64,000 nt of DNA, from assembly GCF_000321225.1 (NCBI RefSeq), contig NW_004451418.1, positions 87,226 to 151,225 of the forward strand. The letters are read 5' to 3'. Source of the stretch: Odobenus rosmarus divergens. Taxonomy: Eukaryota; Chordata; Mammalia; Carnivora; Odobenidae. This document shows positions 47,930 to 60,244 of this stretch, piece after piece (the stretch's first letter is position 1; every line of letters starts with the position of its first letter). The notes beneath the pieces are model-generated. The model saw only the letters and a list, made by a program, of their open reading frames with translations. It had not been told where the DNA came from and did no database searches. The position numbers were made by a program, and so were the translations under genes.

Positions 47930-48370
47930 ATTCTGAGACACCTAATGTTTCTGGTTTTCCTCATACCTCCCTGGTTTCTCCTTTTCAGTATCCTTTTATG
48001 GTTTCTCTTCTCTCCTGCTGAACATTGGTGGTCCCAGGGCTTGGTCCTCAGCCCTCTTGTCTCCATAGATGATTTTATCTAGTCTGATGGCTTTAAGTAT
48101 TGTGCCTTCCGAATCTCCAGCCTGAAATGCACCTAAACTGCAAACTACTGACTCAGTATATCCACTGTGACACCTAATAAAGCATTTCATAATATGTCTA
48201 ACACAGAGCCCATAGTTTCTATCTCCCCATCCCCTGACCCCACAAGCCTGCTCCTTCCCCAGAATTCACCATTTCAACTGATGTTCTCACTTACTCATTG
48301 GCTCATGTACAAGTTGCCTTTGAGTTCTCTCCTTTCCTCATCTGCACCACACACATCCTGAGCTGCAGCA
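47930..48370 (+). mobile_element. L2 internal fragment
   Basis: 'ttatctagtctgatggcttt', 'cgaatctccagcctgaaatg' and 'acacctaataaagcatttca' follow the sense L2 body upstream of the part seen at 35212. Confidence 0.65.
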
Positions 48371-48929
48371 TGAGGAGCTGGCTGACTCAGAAGGATGCCT
48401 TCTAATCTGGTCTTGCAAGATGCAGTAGGTAGGGCACTTAATGAACAGCAAACTACTCCAGGTCACTTCAAATTAATTTTTTCTTTCAATGGGCACAGGT
48501 GTTTCAGTGGAGATACCAGTTTGGCCCATCTCAGGGGTCAGATATGTAGACTTCAAGTCCTGGGTCTTTGTTTACAAAATTAGGAGTCTCAGCCCAGCTC
48601 GTAAGTCCATGGACAGGAGCACAGGGTAAGCTGCTGTGTGTCGGGTGGACCTTTGTTATCTGGCCATCTTTGGTCGCTACAGGCACAAAGGATGGGAGGA
48701 GAACTGACAAGACCAAATCAGCACCTGCCCCTCCCCCAACAGCCATAGCACTATTTATCTCCATCTCCTGGCATCTTTCCTTCTCTAAGGAATTTCTTCC
48801 CTTCCTAAGCTTGCTTCACTCCTCGGCTTAGTGCTATTGAGAAACATGGCTTGTTCTCCCTCCACAGATCCCAGGCCAGCACTTTAATATTTCTTACTTC
48901 ATTTTTCATAATCAAACATGTTATAATGA
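48371..48929. other. No gene recognised
   Basis: Frames of 62-87 codons on both strands overlap one another; no domain. Confidence 0.35.
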
Positions 48930-49260
48930 AGAAATGGAATTCTTTATTGAAATGATGGTAAAAAACATTTCTTTCTTATTATTGGAACTACAAAAGTGAT
49001 ACACTTGATATACTAGAAAAATTTTTTAAAAAATCAGATGAGGAAGAAAATTAAATTCCTTTACAACCCCATCACTGAGAAATAATCACAACCCTTAACA
49101 CTTTAAGATGTTTTCCTTCCATCTCCTTTTTAGTGAATTTATATTTGGAAGAAAAAAAATTGTACCACATTTTGTATGGAATTGGACCTTTTTTGTGTAT
49201 ATTGTGTATATTTTTTAATATACACAAACCTCCTCTTAGGAAGAAATTGGCCTTCCTGAT
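48930..49260. repeat. Possible ancient interspersed repeat
   Basis: 'caaccccatcactgagaaat' with 'aatcacaacccttaacactt' resembles the unnamed repeat at 14061 and 32400. Confidence 0.35.
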
Positions 49261-49290
49261 AAATGCAGAAGCACTTTTCTGATGAATTCT

Positions 49291-49536
49291 TTTTTTTCTT
49301 CTCTCCCTTCCCTTCCCTTCCCTTCCCTTTTCTTCTTTTTTTTTTTTTTTTTTTGAGAGGGAGAGAGAGAGAAACAAGGGTCAGAGGGAGAGGGAGAGAG
49401 AGAAAATCTTAATTAAGCAGGCTCCATGCCCAGCGCGGAGCCCGATGCAGGGCTTGATTTCACAACCCTGAGATCATGACCTGAGCTGAAATCAAGACTT
49501 GGATGTTTAATCGACTGAGCCACACAGGCACCCCAA
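49291..49536 (-). mobile_element. CAN SINE with (CCCTT)n tail
   Basis: Antisense CAN SINE; its tail region has a (CCCTT)n run at 49303-49329 and an 18-22 base T-run. The flanks 'ttttctgatgaattct' are identical at 49275-49290 and 49537-49552. Confidence 0.92.
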
Positions 49537-50303
49537 TTTTCTGATGAATTCTGATGGGATTAATACCATGTCTGAGAAACCAATTACTCATCCTCCCAGG
49601 CGACTCTCAGCTGACATTTCTTTCTTTTGGTATCCTAGTCTAACAATGATTACTTAACGATTTCTTTTCCCCACTAAAAGGAAGTCTTTGGATTAGTCTG
49701 ATGTATATAGTTCTTTTCCTGCAACAAGATTGCCATAAAACTCTGACTCCTAATCACATTTGGAGCAGAGTTCACCAGTCTCATTTGGAAACAAATTTCT
49801 TCCCCCTTCATTTCATTAAAAAAAAAAAAAAGGTCAATTTCATGTAGCTAAAATTTATGTATGATAAAATATATCCATTTCAAATGTACAGTTCAATGAT
49901 TTTTGTCACATATACTCCTATGTAACTGCTACCACAAGCAAGATATAAACATTTTTATCACCCCAAAAAGTTCCCTAATGCCCCTTTACAGTTAGTCCCC
50001 CTCTACTTTTGGCTCTTAGTAACCACTGATCTGTTCTCTGTTACTACAGATTAGTGGGTTGTTTTTTTTTTGCCTTTCATAGAATTTCATATGAATGGAA
50101 TCATCTCGTACGTATTCATTTGTGTGCAGCCTTTAAAATGTGTTTGAGAGATGCATCCATATTGTTGCATATAGCTGTAGGTCACCTATTTTCTCTGCTG
50201 TATAGTATTCCACTAAATGAATACACCACAATTTATTTCTCTAATATACTGTTGGTGAGCACCAGGTTGTTTTCAGTTCCAGGCTATTAAGAATAGTGCT
50301 GCA

Positions 50304-50498
50304 GGGTGCTTGAGTGGCTCAGTCAGTTAAGCGTCCCACTCTTGATTTTAACTCAGGTCATGATCTCATGGTCATGGGATCTAGCCCGTGTTGGGGTCTG
50401 TGCTCAACTTGGAGTCTGTTTGTCCCTCTCCCTCTGCTCCTCCCCTTGCTTGCTCTCTCTCTCTCTCTAAAATAAGTAAATAAATAAAATCTTAAAAA
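50304..50498 (+). mobile_element. CAN SINE, older variant
   Basis: Sense; core reads 'cactcttgattttaactcag'. The flanks AATAGTGCTGC (50292-50302) and AATAGTACTGC (50499-50509) differ at one base. Confidence 0.9.
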
Positions 50499-50628
50499 AA
50501 TAGTACTGCTAAGAATATTCGTATTTAAATCTTTGTATAGGTATGTATTTTCATTTCTCTTGGGTAAATACCTAGGAGTGAAAATCCTGGGTTATATGGT
50601 ATTTTACATTTATAAAAGAATATAAGTA

Positions 50629-50827
50629 GGGGCGCCTGGGTGGCTCAGTAGGTTAAGCGGCTGCCTTCGGCTCAGGTCATGATCCCAGGGTCCTGGGATC
50701 GAGCCCCGCATCGGGCTCCCTGCTCAGCAGAGAGCCTGCTTCTCCCTTTCCCTCTGCCTGCCGCTCTGCCTACTTGTGCCCTCTACCTCTCTGTCAAATA
50801 AATAAATAAAAAATATCTTTAAAAAAA
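50629..50827 (+). mobile_element. CAN SINE, young
   Basis: Sense, very close to the common form ('ggggcgcctgggtggctcag'). The flanks 'aaaagaatataagta' are perfect at 50614-50628 and 50828-50842. Confidence 0.95.
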
Positions 50828-50880
50828 AAAAGAATATAAGTATAAGGAATTGCCAGGCTATTTTTCAGAATGGTTAGGAT

Positions 50881-51195
50881 CTTCCATTTTTACCATGACT
50901 GCTTCTTACCAGGGAAAAGGGAGTTTAACAATGAAAAACATGGATATCTTGTCTTTTCTATTTGGTTCTCTTCCTTTTGAAACATATTTGTCTTTCTTTT
51001 TCATTTCTGTGAAAGAGAAATATCCAGAAGAAACAAAATGGTTATCTGATCCTGAAGATACAGGAATTGAGGAGAACGCTAATGAATTCCTAACCTAAGG
51101 GGTGAATTTTTCCTTCAGCCTGCAAAATTGTCCTTCAGCCTACATTTGAGACCCCATTTTTAGACCTGGAGATTATTCAGTCCTCCTACCTCAGC
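50881..51195. other. No gene recognised
   Basis: An 82-codon + frame (50850-51098) starts in L1 sequence and has no splice support. 'ccttcagcct' occurs twice near 51112-51141. Confidence 0.35.
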
Positions 51196-51199
51196 CCCA

Positions 51200-51430
51200 G
51201 TGGACTAATCGTTTGCAGATTTCCCATAGTAGGCCTATTAAATGTTTCTTTGGCACCACAACCCCTTCCTTTATAGCACTTAGCACAGTTTATAGTCATT
51301 TATATTTGTGGAATTTGTTGATTAGTGTCTTTTTTTCCTTACTTCATGAAACGAGGAACCAAGCCTCTTTAATTCCCCTGGCTCACAGTAGAACTCAAAA
51401 AAATATTTTAAATGAATGCACAAATGAATG
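51200..51430 (+). mobile_element. L2 3' end
   Basis: 'tatagcacttagcacagttt', 'ggctcacagtagaactcaaa' and 'atgaatgcacaaatgaatga' follow the sense L2 end. Confidence 0.65.
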
Positions 51431-53110
51431 AAAGAAATGAAAAATAGGCTAACAGAACAAGACTGCCGATCTAACAGTTGTGACTGTACAAAAATGGTTA
51501 AAACGCAAGTATTCGTTGACTGCCAACTCCCTAAAAAGACCATAGGTGTACTCTGCTGATCAAGCAAAGCTGTTTGTTACTTACTGCAATAGGGGAGAAC
51601 ACCACCTTGACAAAGTCTTAGTAGTAGCTTCAAAGGGAAAGATCCAGGCATATATGTGTAGGGTTTTAGATCTGGGTTTGAATGGTTTAAGGCAGACCTT
51701 TCAATATGGGGATTCCAAGTGGGCAAAGTTCACAGAAAGGTAAGGGTTCTAAGAAGCAAGGGACGCTGTGATAAGCAAGTAGGTCTGTCCCACAGAGCAA
51801 CTTGTTGGCCTGAAAAAGGGGGCTGGTTGAGTAGTCCATTGTTTGAAAATAAGTAGATGTTCAGGAAGCTCCTGGAGCAAACACTGAGGTTATCTACTGG
51901 ACAAGAATTTCCTGGAACAAATAGTAAAGTCATGTTGATGTGGGCTTAATTCTGTTAGTTATGAGGCTGCTGGCAGCTCCCAAAACCCAGTTCCCTAAGA
52001 CTAAGTATAAAAAGGCAGATTACTTCTCTGACCTTTATATGCTGAATGAGGAGACTATGCTTCACAACAATTGCTCATTGTTAAATCTGGAAAAATCTGT
52101 AGGCATGATTGGAATACTAACTGCTGCATTCCCACATCTTGAATTTAAGCCATAAAACTTATTATATAAAATACTAACATTTCAACAGCAAGTCCTGGAA
52201 ACCAGATATGGATTTGTGAGGCTTCTTTCTTTTTGTCCTTTCTCTGACTTTCCTTTATTTTTTGATTTATGATTCTTTTATGAAACAAAACTTTAGTTTC
52301 CCTGTCAAGAATCCAATGGGAATGAAGAGTGAGAGGAAGTACCAAGAGCATGTTAGTTTAATAGCAGATGATTCTAATGAGGTCTGAACATTTAGAAAGC
52401 AGTAGTGGTTGTGGTATGAGCAAGGTTGCACATGGTATCAACATAACTATTTTGCTGCAAAGTGGGGAACAGCAAGCTGTCTATAAGACTCTTTGGGGAT
52501 GGGAGATCTCCTTGACCAAGATAAATGGGACTGGAGCTTAGGAGGAAGGAGAGCAGAAAGAGTTACACAGAGGCATTTAAGTGTAGCTGAGGTAAGTTGC
52601 CACCTCCCACCAATCAGGTCCCTAGCTACATCATGAACCATTCACTTGGTCAAAATGGAAGACACAGCCAGTCCGTAAAGCATTCCAAAGGCACCATCGC
52701 TATCATGTTACACATAATTCGTGGCCAAGGCTTGACGCAGTGTTGGAGGAAGCATGCTAGGGCTTGTGTGATTCCCCAGCCACACGTATGGTGAGGTAGG
52801 GATGTAGGAAAGTTTCTGGCCATGGAAAGTAAACATCTCACCTCCAAAAGGGCAGAGTCCTGCAAACACCATGAAACAAAGACTCAGTATTGTGAACTGA
52901 GCCAAGAATTTCCCAAAAGGGAGGGTGGGGCTTGGGCATGGCTTTCCTTCTCTTCCCTGGTGTAATATTGTCACATCATCTGGGGGTAGTGTGTGCAGAA
53001 GGGAGCCTTTAGAAAGTTGGCTGTGCTATAATTTATGGCTCCCCTCAGCAACTAAATCTTTGCTCTCTGATCTACAGCCTGGCAGCCATAATTCCTCTCT
53101 CCCTTTTTAA
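51431..53110. other. Unique DNA, no gene recognised
   Basis: About 1.7 kb with no clear repeat and only overlapping short frames on both strands (up to 88 codons, - strand 52708-52974). None has a domain or exon context that I can support. Confidence 0.4.
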
Positions 53111-53133
53111 GTTGTTGTTGTTGTTGTTGTTTT
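53111..53133. repeat. (GTT)n microsatellite
   Basis: Seven GTT units ending in a T-run. Confidence 0.9.
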
Positions 53134-53674
53134 TATAAAATGTATGTACATAATTTAAAAATTAAATAAGCCCCCAAATAGCAAGGGCCTTACCACTTCC
53201 TAGCCCAAGTGCTGCTGCCCAAGACCCACTTGCTTTCAACTTTTTTTTTTTTTTTTGGTATTTATGTTTGCTTACACTCTTTCTGGATTATTCATTTTAG
53301 GCCCTGTGTGTTGACTTCCTGCCCTGTTAAATAAGGACACAATTCCTTTGCATGCTCCCTCCCCTTTTCCTCTCTCCCTATTCTCATAATTATATCACAG
53401 AATTTTAGCTAAATCAATTGTCACTATTTATGTTGTTATGGTTGGTAAATATGGTTTCTCCCAGAACCAAGTAGGGAATTATGATTATCTTTCTTGCCCA
53501 ATGCTTAATTTTATTGTTGTTTTCCACTTGCAGAGTTTTCTGGGTCCTACCTTAATTTTTCCCATCAGATATGTCAACCACCCCCCCCCACTGATAGCTT
53601 TCCCAAAAGCTCAAACATATTAGATAATTTATTCTACTTTCTTCCTCTGAAGTCTTCCCTGAGGAACCCCTCTG
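53134..53674. other. No gene recognised
   Basis: Contains a T-run at 53241-53257 and a C-run of about ten at 53579-53589. Confidence 0.4.
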
Positions 53675-54800
53675 TTCTCCTGTTTTGATGCAGTCTTTAG
53701 GGCTGCTGCATGGTTGTCATCCTGGAGTATTTTTTCACCATTACCCTGTGACTTCCCTTTTTGGCTGCCTTGTTTTTGGATCCCCACATCTCCCACTTCC
53801 TTGGCTTACTCCCTCCTTTTGTAGGATCATCTTCTCTAGTGGTTTCCTAAGACAGAGCGTAGGGGAGGCACTTATTTTTTCAGTTCAGGAATGCATCTGA
53901 AATGTCTTTATTATCCCTCTTACAATAATTTATAATTTGGCTGTATATGGATTCCTGGTTGAAATTCAGTTGCTTTACTGTCTTCTAGCACATATATTGC
54001 TGTGACTAGTCCAATGCAAATTTCATCTCCAATCCTTTGTAAGTGATGTCTTTTTTCCTTCTCTCTCTCTCTCTCTGGGATAGTTTTTAGGATCGTCTCT
54101 TTATTTCCATGAGTCTCACAGTATTGGTCACTCAGTGAGCCCTTTCAATCTCAAGGCACACCCTTTAATTATGGAATTTTTATTTTATTGTTTCCTTAAT
54201 AATTTCTTTCCCTCTCCATTCTCTAAGTCTTTGGAATAACTATTATTTGCATCTTGGACCTCCTGGATTGATTCCCCAAGACTCTAATCAACCTTTATGA
54301 AAAATATTTTTCTATTTGTTCTACTTCCTGAGAGGTTTCACCCACCTTATTTTCCAAGCCTTCTGATTTTTAAAAATTTTAGCCAACCTATTTTAAATTT
54401 ATGAGTTCTTTCTTATTATTTCATTCATTATTTTTTATAGTTTCCTCTTCTTGTCTCATGGATGCAGCATCTCTCTCTTTTTTTAAAGATTCTATTTATT
54501 TGAGAGAGAGAGAGAAAGATAACACAAGAGAGAGCATGAGCCGGGGGAGAGGGAGAAGCAGGCTCTCCACTTAGCAGGGAGCAAGACATGGGGCTTGATC
54601 CCGGGACCCTGGGATCATGACCTGAGCTGAAGGCAGATGCCTAACCAACTGAGCCACCCAGGTGCTCCGTAACATCTCTTTTCAATCTAAGGATATTAAC
54701 TTTAGTGGGATTTTTATAGTTTTCTTCTGATCTCTACATTATCTCTTTGACATTTGTGTTTCTTTTCTCCGTAGTTCTTCGTTTTGGTTTTTGTCTTTTA
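53675..54800 (-). mobile_element. Possible ancient LINE, with SINE
   Basis: 'gaaatgtctttattatccct', 'gaaattcagttgctttactg' and 'tttttaggatcgtctcttta' resemble an old LINE repeat in reverse, heavily diverged. A (CT)n lies at 54061-54076. Confidence 0.4.
54481..54668 (-). mobile_element. CAN SINE
   Basis: Antisense CAN SINE ending 'gagccacccaggtgctcc'. The flanks CATCTCTCTTTT and CATCTCTTTT are an imperfect duplication. Confidence 0.9.
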
Positions 54801-55905
54801 TATTAGGAGACATTCCTCAAATATTTGGTGGTCTTTGGCTCTCTGTTCCTATTTCTAGCAAAGTACTTAAGACATGACTGGAAGCTTTATATGCAAGAAG
54901 GACTTCACAGTGGAATCAGGCAGTTGACCAGTTGCTCTGTGGGAGGACTCCCAAATGTCAGTCAATTTCCCACTGAAGAGTCTTCTAATTCTCCTACCAG
55001 AGGCTTATGCCTAACTGCTGGAGCACTAGGGGTGCATACCACACCTACTGTGAAAGCCACGTTACCCAAAGTGCTGAGTGTGGCACTGGTGGTATATGAG
55101 TTGACTTTAGGGCACGAATGGCCAAACATTTTTCCTTATAATATATTTGCTCTAGTATGTGCTGGCTAAAATATAACTAGCACACCAAATCCATGGTGTC
55201 ATGGACATGATCACTTAAGACAAGCCAAGTAAATGAGAGTGAGTCATGTTCAAAGTATTAAGATCAGTAATAGTACAGAGAGGGATAGAGACAAGGCAAA
55301 AACTCAAGAAGGCAGTACTCAAATGATTGATGTTTGGGAGACACTGTGATAAAGAAAAGGAAGGCATCTTTTATTACATTAAGAGAGAGTAGAAAGGGGA
55401 CTCCATATGGGATTGATGGACAAAGCAAAGGGGCAGAGATGTGAAGTGGGAAAATTATAAGTCCCTCTCTGTGTGTTTGGAGGGGGTGGTCAGGGGCTAG
55501 GTTATAAAGAACCATGTATTTTCATAAGTATTATTTAAAACACTGGTTTGATGGTTGTACAGTGTCTGAGTCCAAGAGGCAGCATGGTTACTCATTGAGG
55601 CTGATCCAAGTCCAAGTCAGTAAGTACTGATTTGCATCTGAATTATTCACAACAATTAAGAAAGGATAGAGATGCCCCCACCCAGCCCTCATGCCCCATC
55701 ACTTCACTGGATGTATTATGCTGAGCGAAAGTAAATTTATTTTAACCCAAATCTCAGAAAACCTTAACCAGGTTATAAAATCTAAGTTCATACATTCTCA
55801 GTGAGTATACATGTGATGAATTTTGGATTTCTTATCATTCTAGGTATCCCTGTGTTTTCTGTATCTACACAAGTTAGGTAAACTCTGGAATACAACATAG
55901 CAATT
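54801..55905. other. No gene recognised
   Basis: A 114-codon + frame (54825-55169) and an 83-codon - frame (55264-55515) have no recognisable domain or splice context. Confidence 0.4.
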
Positions 55906-55909
55906 CAAG

Positions 55910-56118
55910 TGTTCTGTAACTGCATGGCCCAATACAGTAGCTAGTAGCCCTATGTGACTATCTAAAGTTAAAATAATTAAATAAAATTAAAAAATTCAGT
56001 GTCTCAAGCTAACCACATTTCAAGTGCCTTCTGGTCCTGTGTGACAAGTGACTACAGTACAGCATATCAAGATATAGAACATTTTTATTACCAAAAGTTC
56101 TCTTAGGTAGCACTGTCC
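55910..56118 (-). mobile_element. MER5A-type DNA transposon remnant
   Basis: 'tggcccaatacagtagctag', 'aagttaaaataattaaataa', 'aaccacatttcaagtgcctt', 'gatatagaacatttttatta' and the ending 'aggtagcactgtcct' follow MER5A, a non-autonomous hAT-Charlie element. Confidence 0.75.
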
Positions 56119-56351
56119 TATGGTTACAAAAAGCCTATTCTTTTTCATTGAGATAGAATGGATATTTAACATTATATTAGTTTCAGGTGTACATCATAAT
56201 AATTACATATTTGTACAAAGTATACTGTTAAATCTAAAAAATTTCTTAAGATTAAAGTAACTACCACCACAATCATGACACAGAACAGTTCCATAACCCC
56301 TCAAATTCCCTCATACTACTCCTTTAGAGGCATACTCTCTTACCATTCCAA

Positions 56352-56438
56352 TGCAGTGCTTGAACTCACAACCCTGAGATTAAGACCTGAGTTGAGATCA
56401 AGAGTTGGACACTTAACCAACTGAGCCATCCAGGTGTC
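56352..56438 (-). mobile_element. CAN SINE head fragment
   Basis: Antisense head and core of an older CAN SINE ('cttgaactcacaaccctgag', 'ccaactgagccatccaggtg'); the tail part is missing. Confidence 0.8.
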
Positions 56439-56506
56439 CCAATATGTAACCATTTGAGACTAGCTTCTTCTACACAGCTTAATGCCTTTAAGATGTATCC
56501 AGTTTG

Positions 56507-56702
56507 GGGCGCCTGGGTGGCTCAGTTGGTTAAGCGACTGCCTTCGGCTCAGGTCATGATCCCGGAGTCCTGGGATCGAGTCCCACATCGGGCTCCTGGC
56601 TCAGTGGGGAACCTGCTTCTCCCTCTGACCCTCTCCCCTCTCATGCTGTTTCTCTCTCTCTCTCTCTCAAATAAATAAATAAAATCTTAAAAAAAAAAAA
56701 AA
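56507..56702 (+). mobile_element. CAN SINE with perfect 16-bp duplication
   Basis: Sense, close to the common form. The flanks 'agatgtatccagtttg' are identical at 56491-56506 and 56703-56718. Confidence 0.96.
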
Positions 56703-57642
56703 AGATGTATCCAGTTTGTTTCATGGACCCAAGTCTTCAGTGCTGAATAGTGTTCCATTATATGGTGGTTTCACAGTTTGTTAATCCACTCACCCACTGA
56801 AGGACATTTTGGTCCTTTCCATTTTGGAATTTATGAATAAAGCTGCTAAAACATTTGTGATCAGGCTTCTGTGTGAATATAGGTTTTTCATTTCTCTAAG
56901 ATAAATATCCAGCAGTAGTGTTGCTGGGTCATATGGTAAGTATAGGCTTAATTTTATAAGAAACTGCCAAACTTTTCCAGAGTGGCTGTACTATATTGCA
57001 TTCCCAACAGTAGGGTATGAGAGATCCAGGAGCTCTGTGTCTTTGTTAACACTGGTATTGTCTTTTTTTTATTTTTTGGCCATTCAAATACATATATGGT
57101 AGTCTCTTATGGTATTGCAGTTCCTTAATGGCTAATTATGTTTTGCTTATTTATCATCTTTATATCTTCCTTGGAGAGAGGCCTATTCAAATTTTTTGCC
57201 CATTTTAAAATTAGATTGTTTTCATATTGTTCAGTTTTGAGAGTTATTTACATATTCTGGTTATAAGTTCTCTGTCAGATACATGATTTGCAAGTATTTC
57301 TCTGTACCCTTCTTTTCTTTTCTTTTTTTTTTCCTTTCTTTTAATAGTGTCTTTTATGGAACAAAAGTTTTAAATTTTGATCGTTCTGATTACTGTTGCT
57401 TTATAATAAATCTTAAGGTTAGATAGCATGATTTCTCCAAATTTATTATTCTTTTTCAAAATGGTTTTAGCTGTTCTAGTTGCTTTTCCAAATGAATTTT
57501 AGAGTCAGTGTTACTTTATCCACAAAAGAAAATCCTACTAGGATTGGGATTGGAACTTAGTCAAATCCTTAGAACATTTGGGGCAAAAATTAACATCTTA
57601 CTATGTTGAGTCTTCCCATTCATGGATGTGGTATATCTTTCT

Positions 57643-57829
57643 CTCTTTTTTTAAGATTTTATTTATTTGAGAGAGAGAGAGAGAACACGAGCAGGGGGAG
57701 GGGCAGAAGGAGAGGTACAAGCAGACTCTCTGCTGAGCCGGGAGTCTGACACAGGGCTGGATCCCAGGACTGGGATCATGACCTAAGCTGAAGTCAAAGG
57801 CTTAATTGACCGAGCCACCCAGGCGTCCC
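57643..57829 (-). mobile_element. CAN SINE with perfect 16-bp duplication
   Basis: Antisense. The flanks 'tgtggtatatctttct' are identical at 57627-57642 and 57830-57845. Confidence 0.95.
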
Positions 57830-58031
57830 TGTGGTATATCTTTCTATGTATTTAGATCTTCATTGATTTCTTTCATTAATGTTTTGTAATTTTTCTCATA
57901 TAGATTCTGTACATATTTTTTAGATGTCTACATAATTATGTCAGTTTGGAGTTATTGTAAATCATATTTTTAATTTTTTTGATTTTTAATTTTTGATTGC
58001 TAGCATGAAGTAGTATGATTGATTGTTTTTT

Positions 58032-58392
58032 CCTTTATTTTTTTTAAATTGTGTTATATTATTATTATCATTATTGTTATTATTTTTTAAAGATTTTATT
58101 TATTTATTTATTTGAGAGAGCAAGAATGAGAGAGAGAGAGAGGGCACATGATGGGGGGAGGGTCAGAGGGAGAAGCAGACTCCCTGTTGAGCAGCAGGGA
58201 GCCCGATGCGGGACTCGATCCCAGGACTCCAGTATCATGACCTGAGCTGAAGGCAGTCGCTTAACCAACTGAGCCACCCAGGCGCCCATCATTGTTATTT
58301 TTAAGTAAACTCTTCCCCCAACATAGGGCTGAAACTCATGACCCTGAGATCAAGAGTTGAATGCTTTACAAACTGAGCCAGGCAGGCACCCC
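58032..58392 (-). mobile_element. Older CAN SINE split by a younger one
   Basis: The head and core are at 58300-58392 ('gctgaaactcatgaccctga', 'gagccaggcaggcacccc'). Its T-rich tail was split by the SINE at 58086-58287. The outer flanks TGATTGATTG at about 58017 and 58393 are its target-site duplication. Confidence 0.7.
58086..58287 (-). mobile_element. Young CAN SINE nested in an older SINE
   Basis: Antisense, close to the common form, ending 'gagccacccaggcgccc'. The flanks 'atcattattgttatt' and 'atcattgttattttt' suggest a loose target duplication in the older SINE tail. Confidence 0.9.
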
Positions 58393-58613
58393 TGATTGAT
58401 TGCTTTTAAATGTTGACCTGTATCTTGTGACCTTGATAAGTTCATTTATTAGTTCTAGATTTTTTTTTTTGTAGATTCTTTGCAAATTTCAATATATACT
58501 ATCATATTACAAGTGAATGGGCAGAGCCTTCTTTCTAATATCAGGGTTTTGGCAACATTCTACTGAGGGATCAGATAAAAATTTCAAGTCATGTAAAACA
58601 AAGCTGAGTTTTC

Positions 58614-58868
58614 TTTTTTTTTTTTAATTTTATTTTATTATGTTATGTTAATCACCATGTATTACATCATTAGTTTTTGATGTAGTGTTCCATGATTCAT
58701 TGTTTGCGTATAACACCCCGTGCTCCAAGCAGTACGTGCCCTCTTTAATACCCATCACCAGGCTAACCCATCCTCCCACCTCCCTCCCCTCTAGAACCCT
58801 CAGTTTGTTTCTCAGAGTCCGTAGTCTCTCAGTGAAGGGGGGGTATTGGAGGGGGAGATGAACCATGA
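58614..58868 (-). mobile_element. 255-bp L1 with 5' inversion
   Basis: T-run at 58614-58626, then antisense L1 3' UTR to about 58833. It then switches to 35 bases of sense L1 ('ggagggggagatgaaccatg'). The flanks AAGCTGAGTTTTCT at 58600-58613 and 58869-58882 are the target-site duplication. This is a second twin-priming event. Confidence 0.9.
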
Positions 58869-58882
58869 AAGCTGAGTTTTCT

Positions 58883-60095
58883 GATCCCTTTCTTTTTCAT
58901 TTCTTTTTGATTGAAATTCCTTTTAGATTATCTACACGCTTTCTATCTCATGCCCCTAATCATAAGCATAAATATTCTCTCAATGAAATGGTCTCATGGT
59001 AAGAGTGGTTTTGGCGACATAGTCTTCAAACCAAAACCAACTTTCCTAGATGTTCTCAAGGATTTATAATTTCGTAAGTTGAATAAGTTATCCCATATAG
59101 TTACTTGGGAATAAATGTTGCATCTTTAGCACTAGTAATGAGAACATGAAACTAGAACCAGACATCCTGGTGACCTCAGGGGCTTCTGATAATTGAATGG
59201 AAAAGCATCAGTCCCAGGAATGAGACAGCCCAAAGAGCCAAGAGGGAAGGGGGCTGACATTTCTGTCCCCTCAAAAGGTCACTGGCACCAAACCACAGCT
59301 GGTATCTTCCAGACATAGAGGTTCCATCATTTGTTTATAGGAAAATGGTCCTCCCACCACTGGCTGACCCCTCCTGACCCGAGGATTTTTCAAACAGCTT
59401 AGCCCACACAAATGACAGGCTGAAGTTAACTGTACCATGCTAATTGAGGACTGTCAAAAATACCAACATGCAGGTGGCAGGACATGGGTGTTTAGCACGT
59501 CAGAGTTGCTGGCTCTTGTATGATGCACTTGATCTGTTGTGGGTCCAGAATTGTATCAGGGAATAAGAAGGAAGGTGAGAGAAATATTTCTCTTGGGCTG
59601 CATTAGCTCACATGCTGTATGTCATTAATCTGGCAACAAAACAGGAAGCAACATTGGTGCTCAGAGCCAAAAATAAAGCTGAGGCGCCATGTCCAGAAGC
59701 CCTAAAGACAAGACAAAAGCAGTCTTTTAATTAGGACTGACCAGCCATAATAAACCTATGGAAACAGAACTACATGCTTTCTGGCATGCACTACACCACC
59801 CATACAGCAGTATCAGTAGCTAAAAATTTACATAGTTTGAGTGAAAAGAGAAAAAAAATAAGCCAACATGAAATTTATTAGGTCCCTAGGGATGGGTTGA
59901 CTTACCAAATTTCTTTTCTAGTAATGCACAGCTATGACCGGACTCTATCAAATTCATTCTCTCTACTTGTTAGGCCCTATTTCTGGAGGGGCTTCCAAAG
60001 AGGGCCAGGAGCTGTTGGTAGGAACCAGATTTTAATTTTTTTCAATAAATACGCAACAGCATGTGGCCATACCTGAACTTTTAACAAGATATAGC
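58883..60095. other. Unique DNA, no gene recognised
   Basis: About 1.2 kb free of recognisable repeats; no exon-like frame. Confidence 0.4.
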
Positions 60096-60099
60096 CACT

Positions 60100-60228
60100 T
60101 TTATCTTTTTTTCCCTATTCTTTCCCAGCTTTATTGAGATATAATTGACATGTAACATGTTTAAGGTATACAACATGATGATTTGATACAAGTGTATATT
60201 GCAAAATGATTACCATAAGACATTTAAG
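60100..60228 (-). mobile_element. Antisense L1 3' UTR fragment
   Basis: 'ccagctttattgagatataa' and 'ttgacatgtaacatgtttaa' are reverse L1 3' UTR text. Confidence 0.7.
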
Positions 60229-60244
60229 TGTTCTTGATGATATT

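Larger units (their letters stand above)
49840..50880 (-). mobile_element. Antisense L1 3' part carrying two SINEs
   Basis: 'tatttttcagaatggttagg', 'cttgggtaaatacctaggag', 'gctgtatagtattccactaa' and 'cttagtaaccactgatctgt' are reverse L1 3' sequence. CAN SINEs sit at 50304 and 50629. Confidence 0.8.
56130..58545 (-). mobile_element. Long antisense L1 with several SINEs
   Basis: Reverse L1 from the 3' UTR (56155-56330) through 'gttgctgggtcatatggtaa' (56921) and 'tcttcccattcatggatgtg' (57611) to about 58545 ('aataagttcatttattagtt'). CAN SINEs interrupt it at 56352, 56507, 57643 and 58032. No intact frame remains. Confidence 0.85.

Noticed and set aside
58051..58292. Frames on both strands
   Set aside because: They translate a CAN SINE; the repeated Leu-Ser and Arg-Glu runs come from its CT/GA tract.
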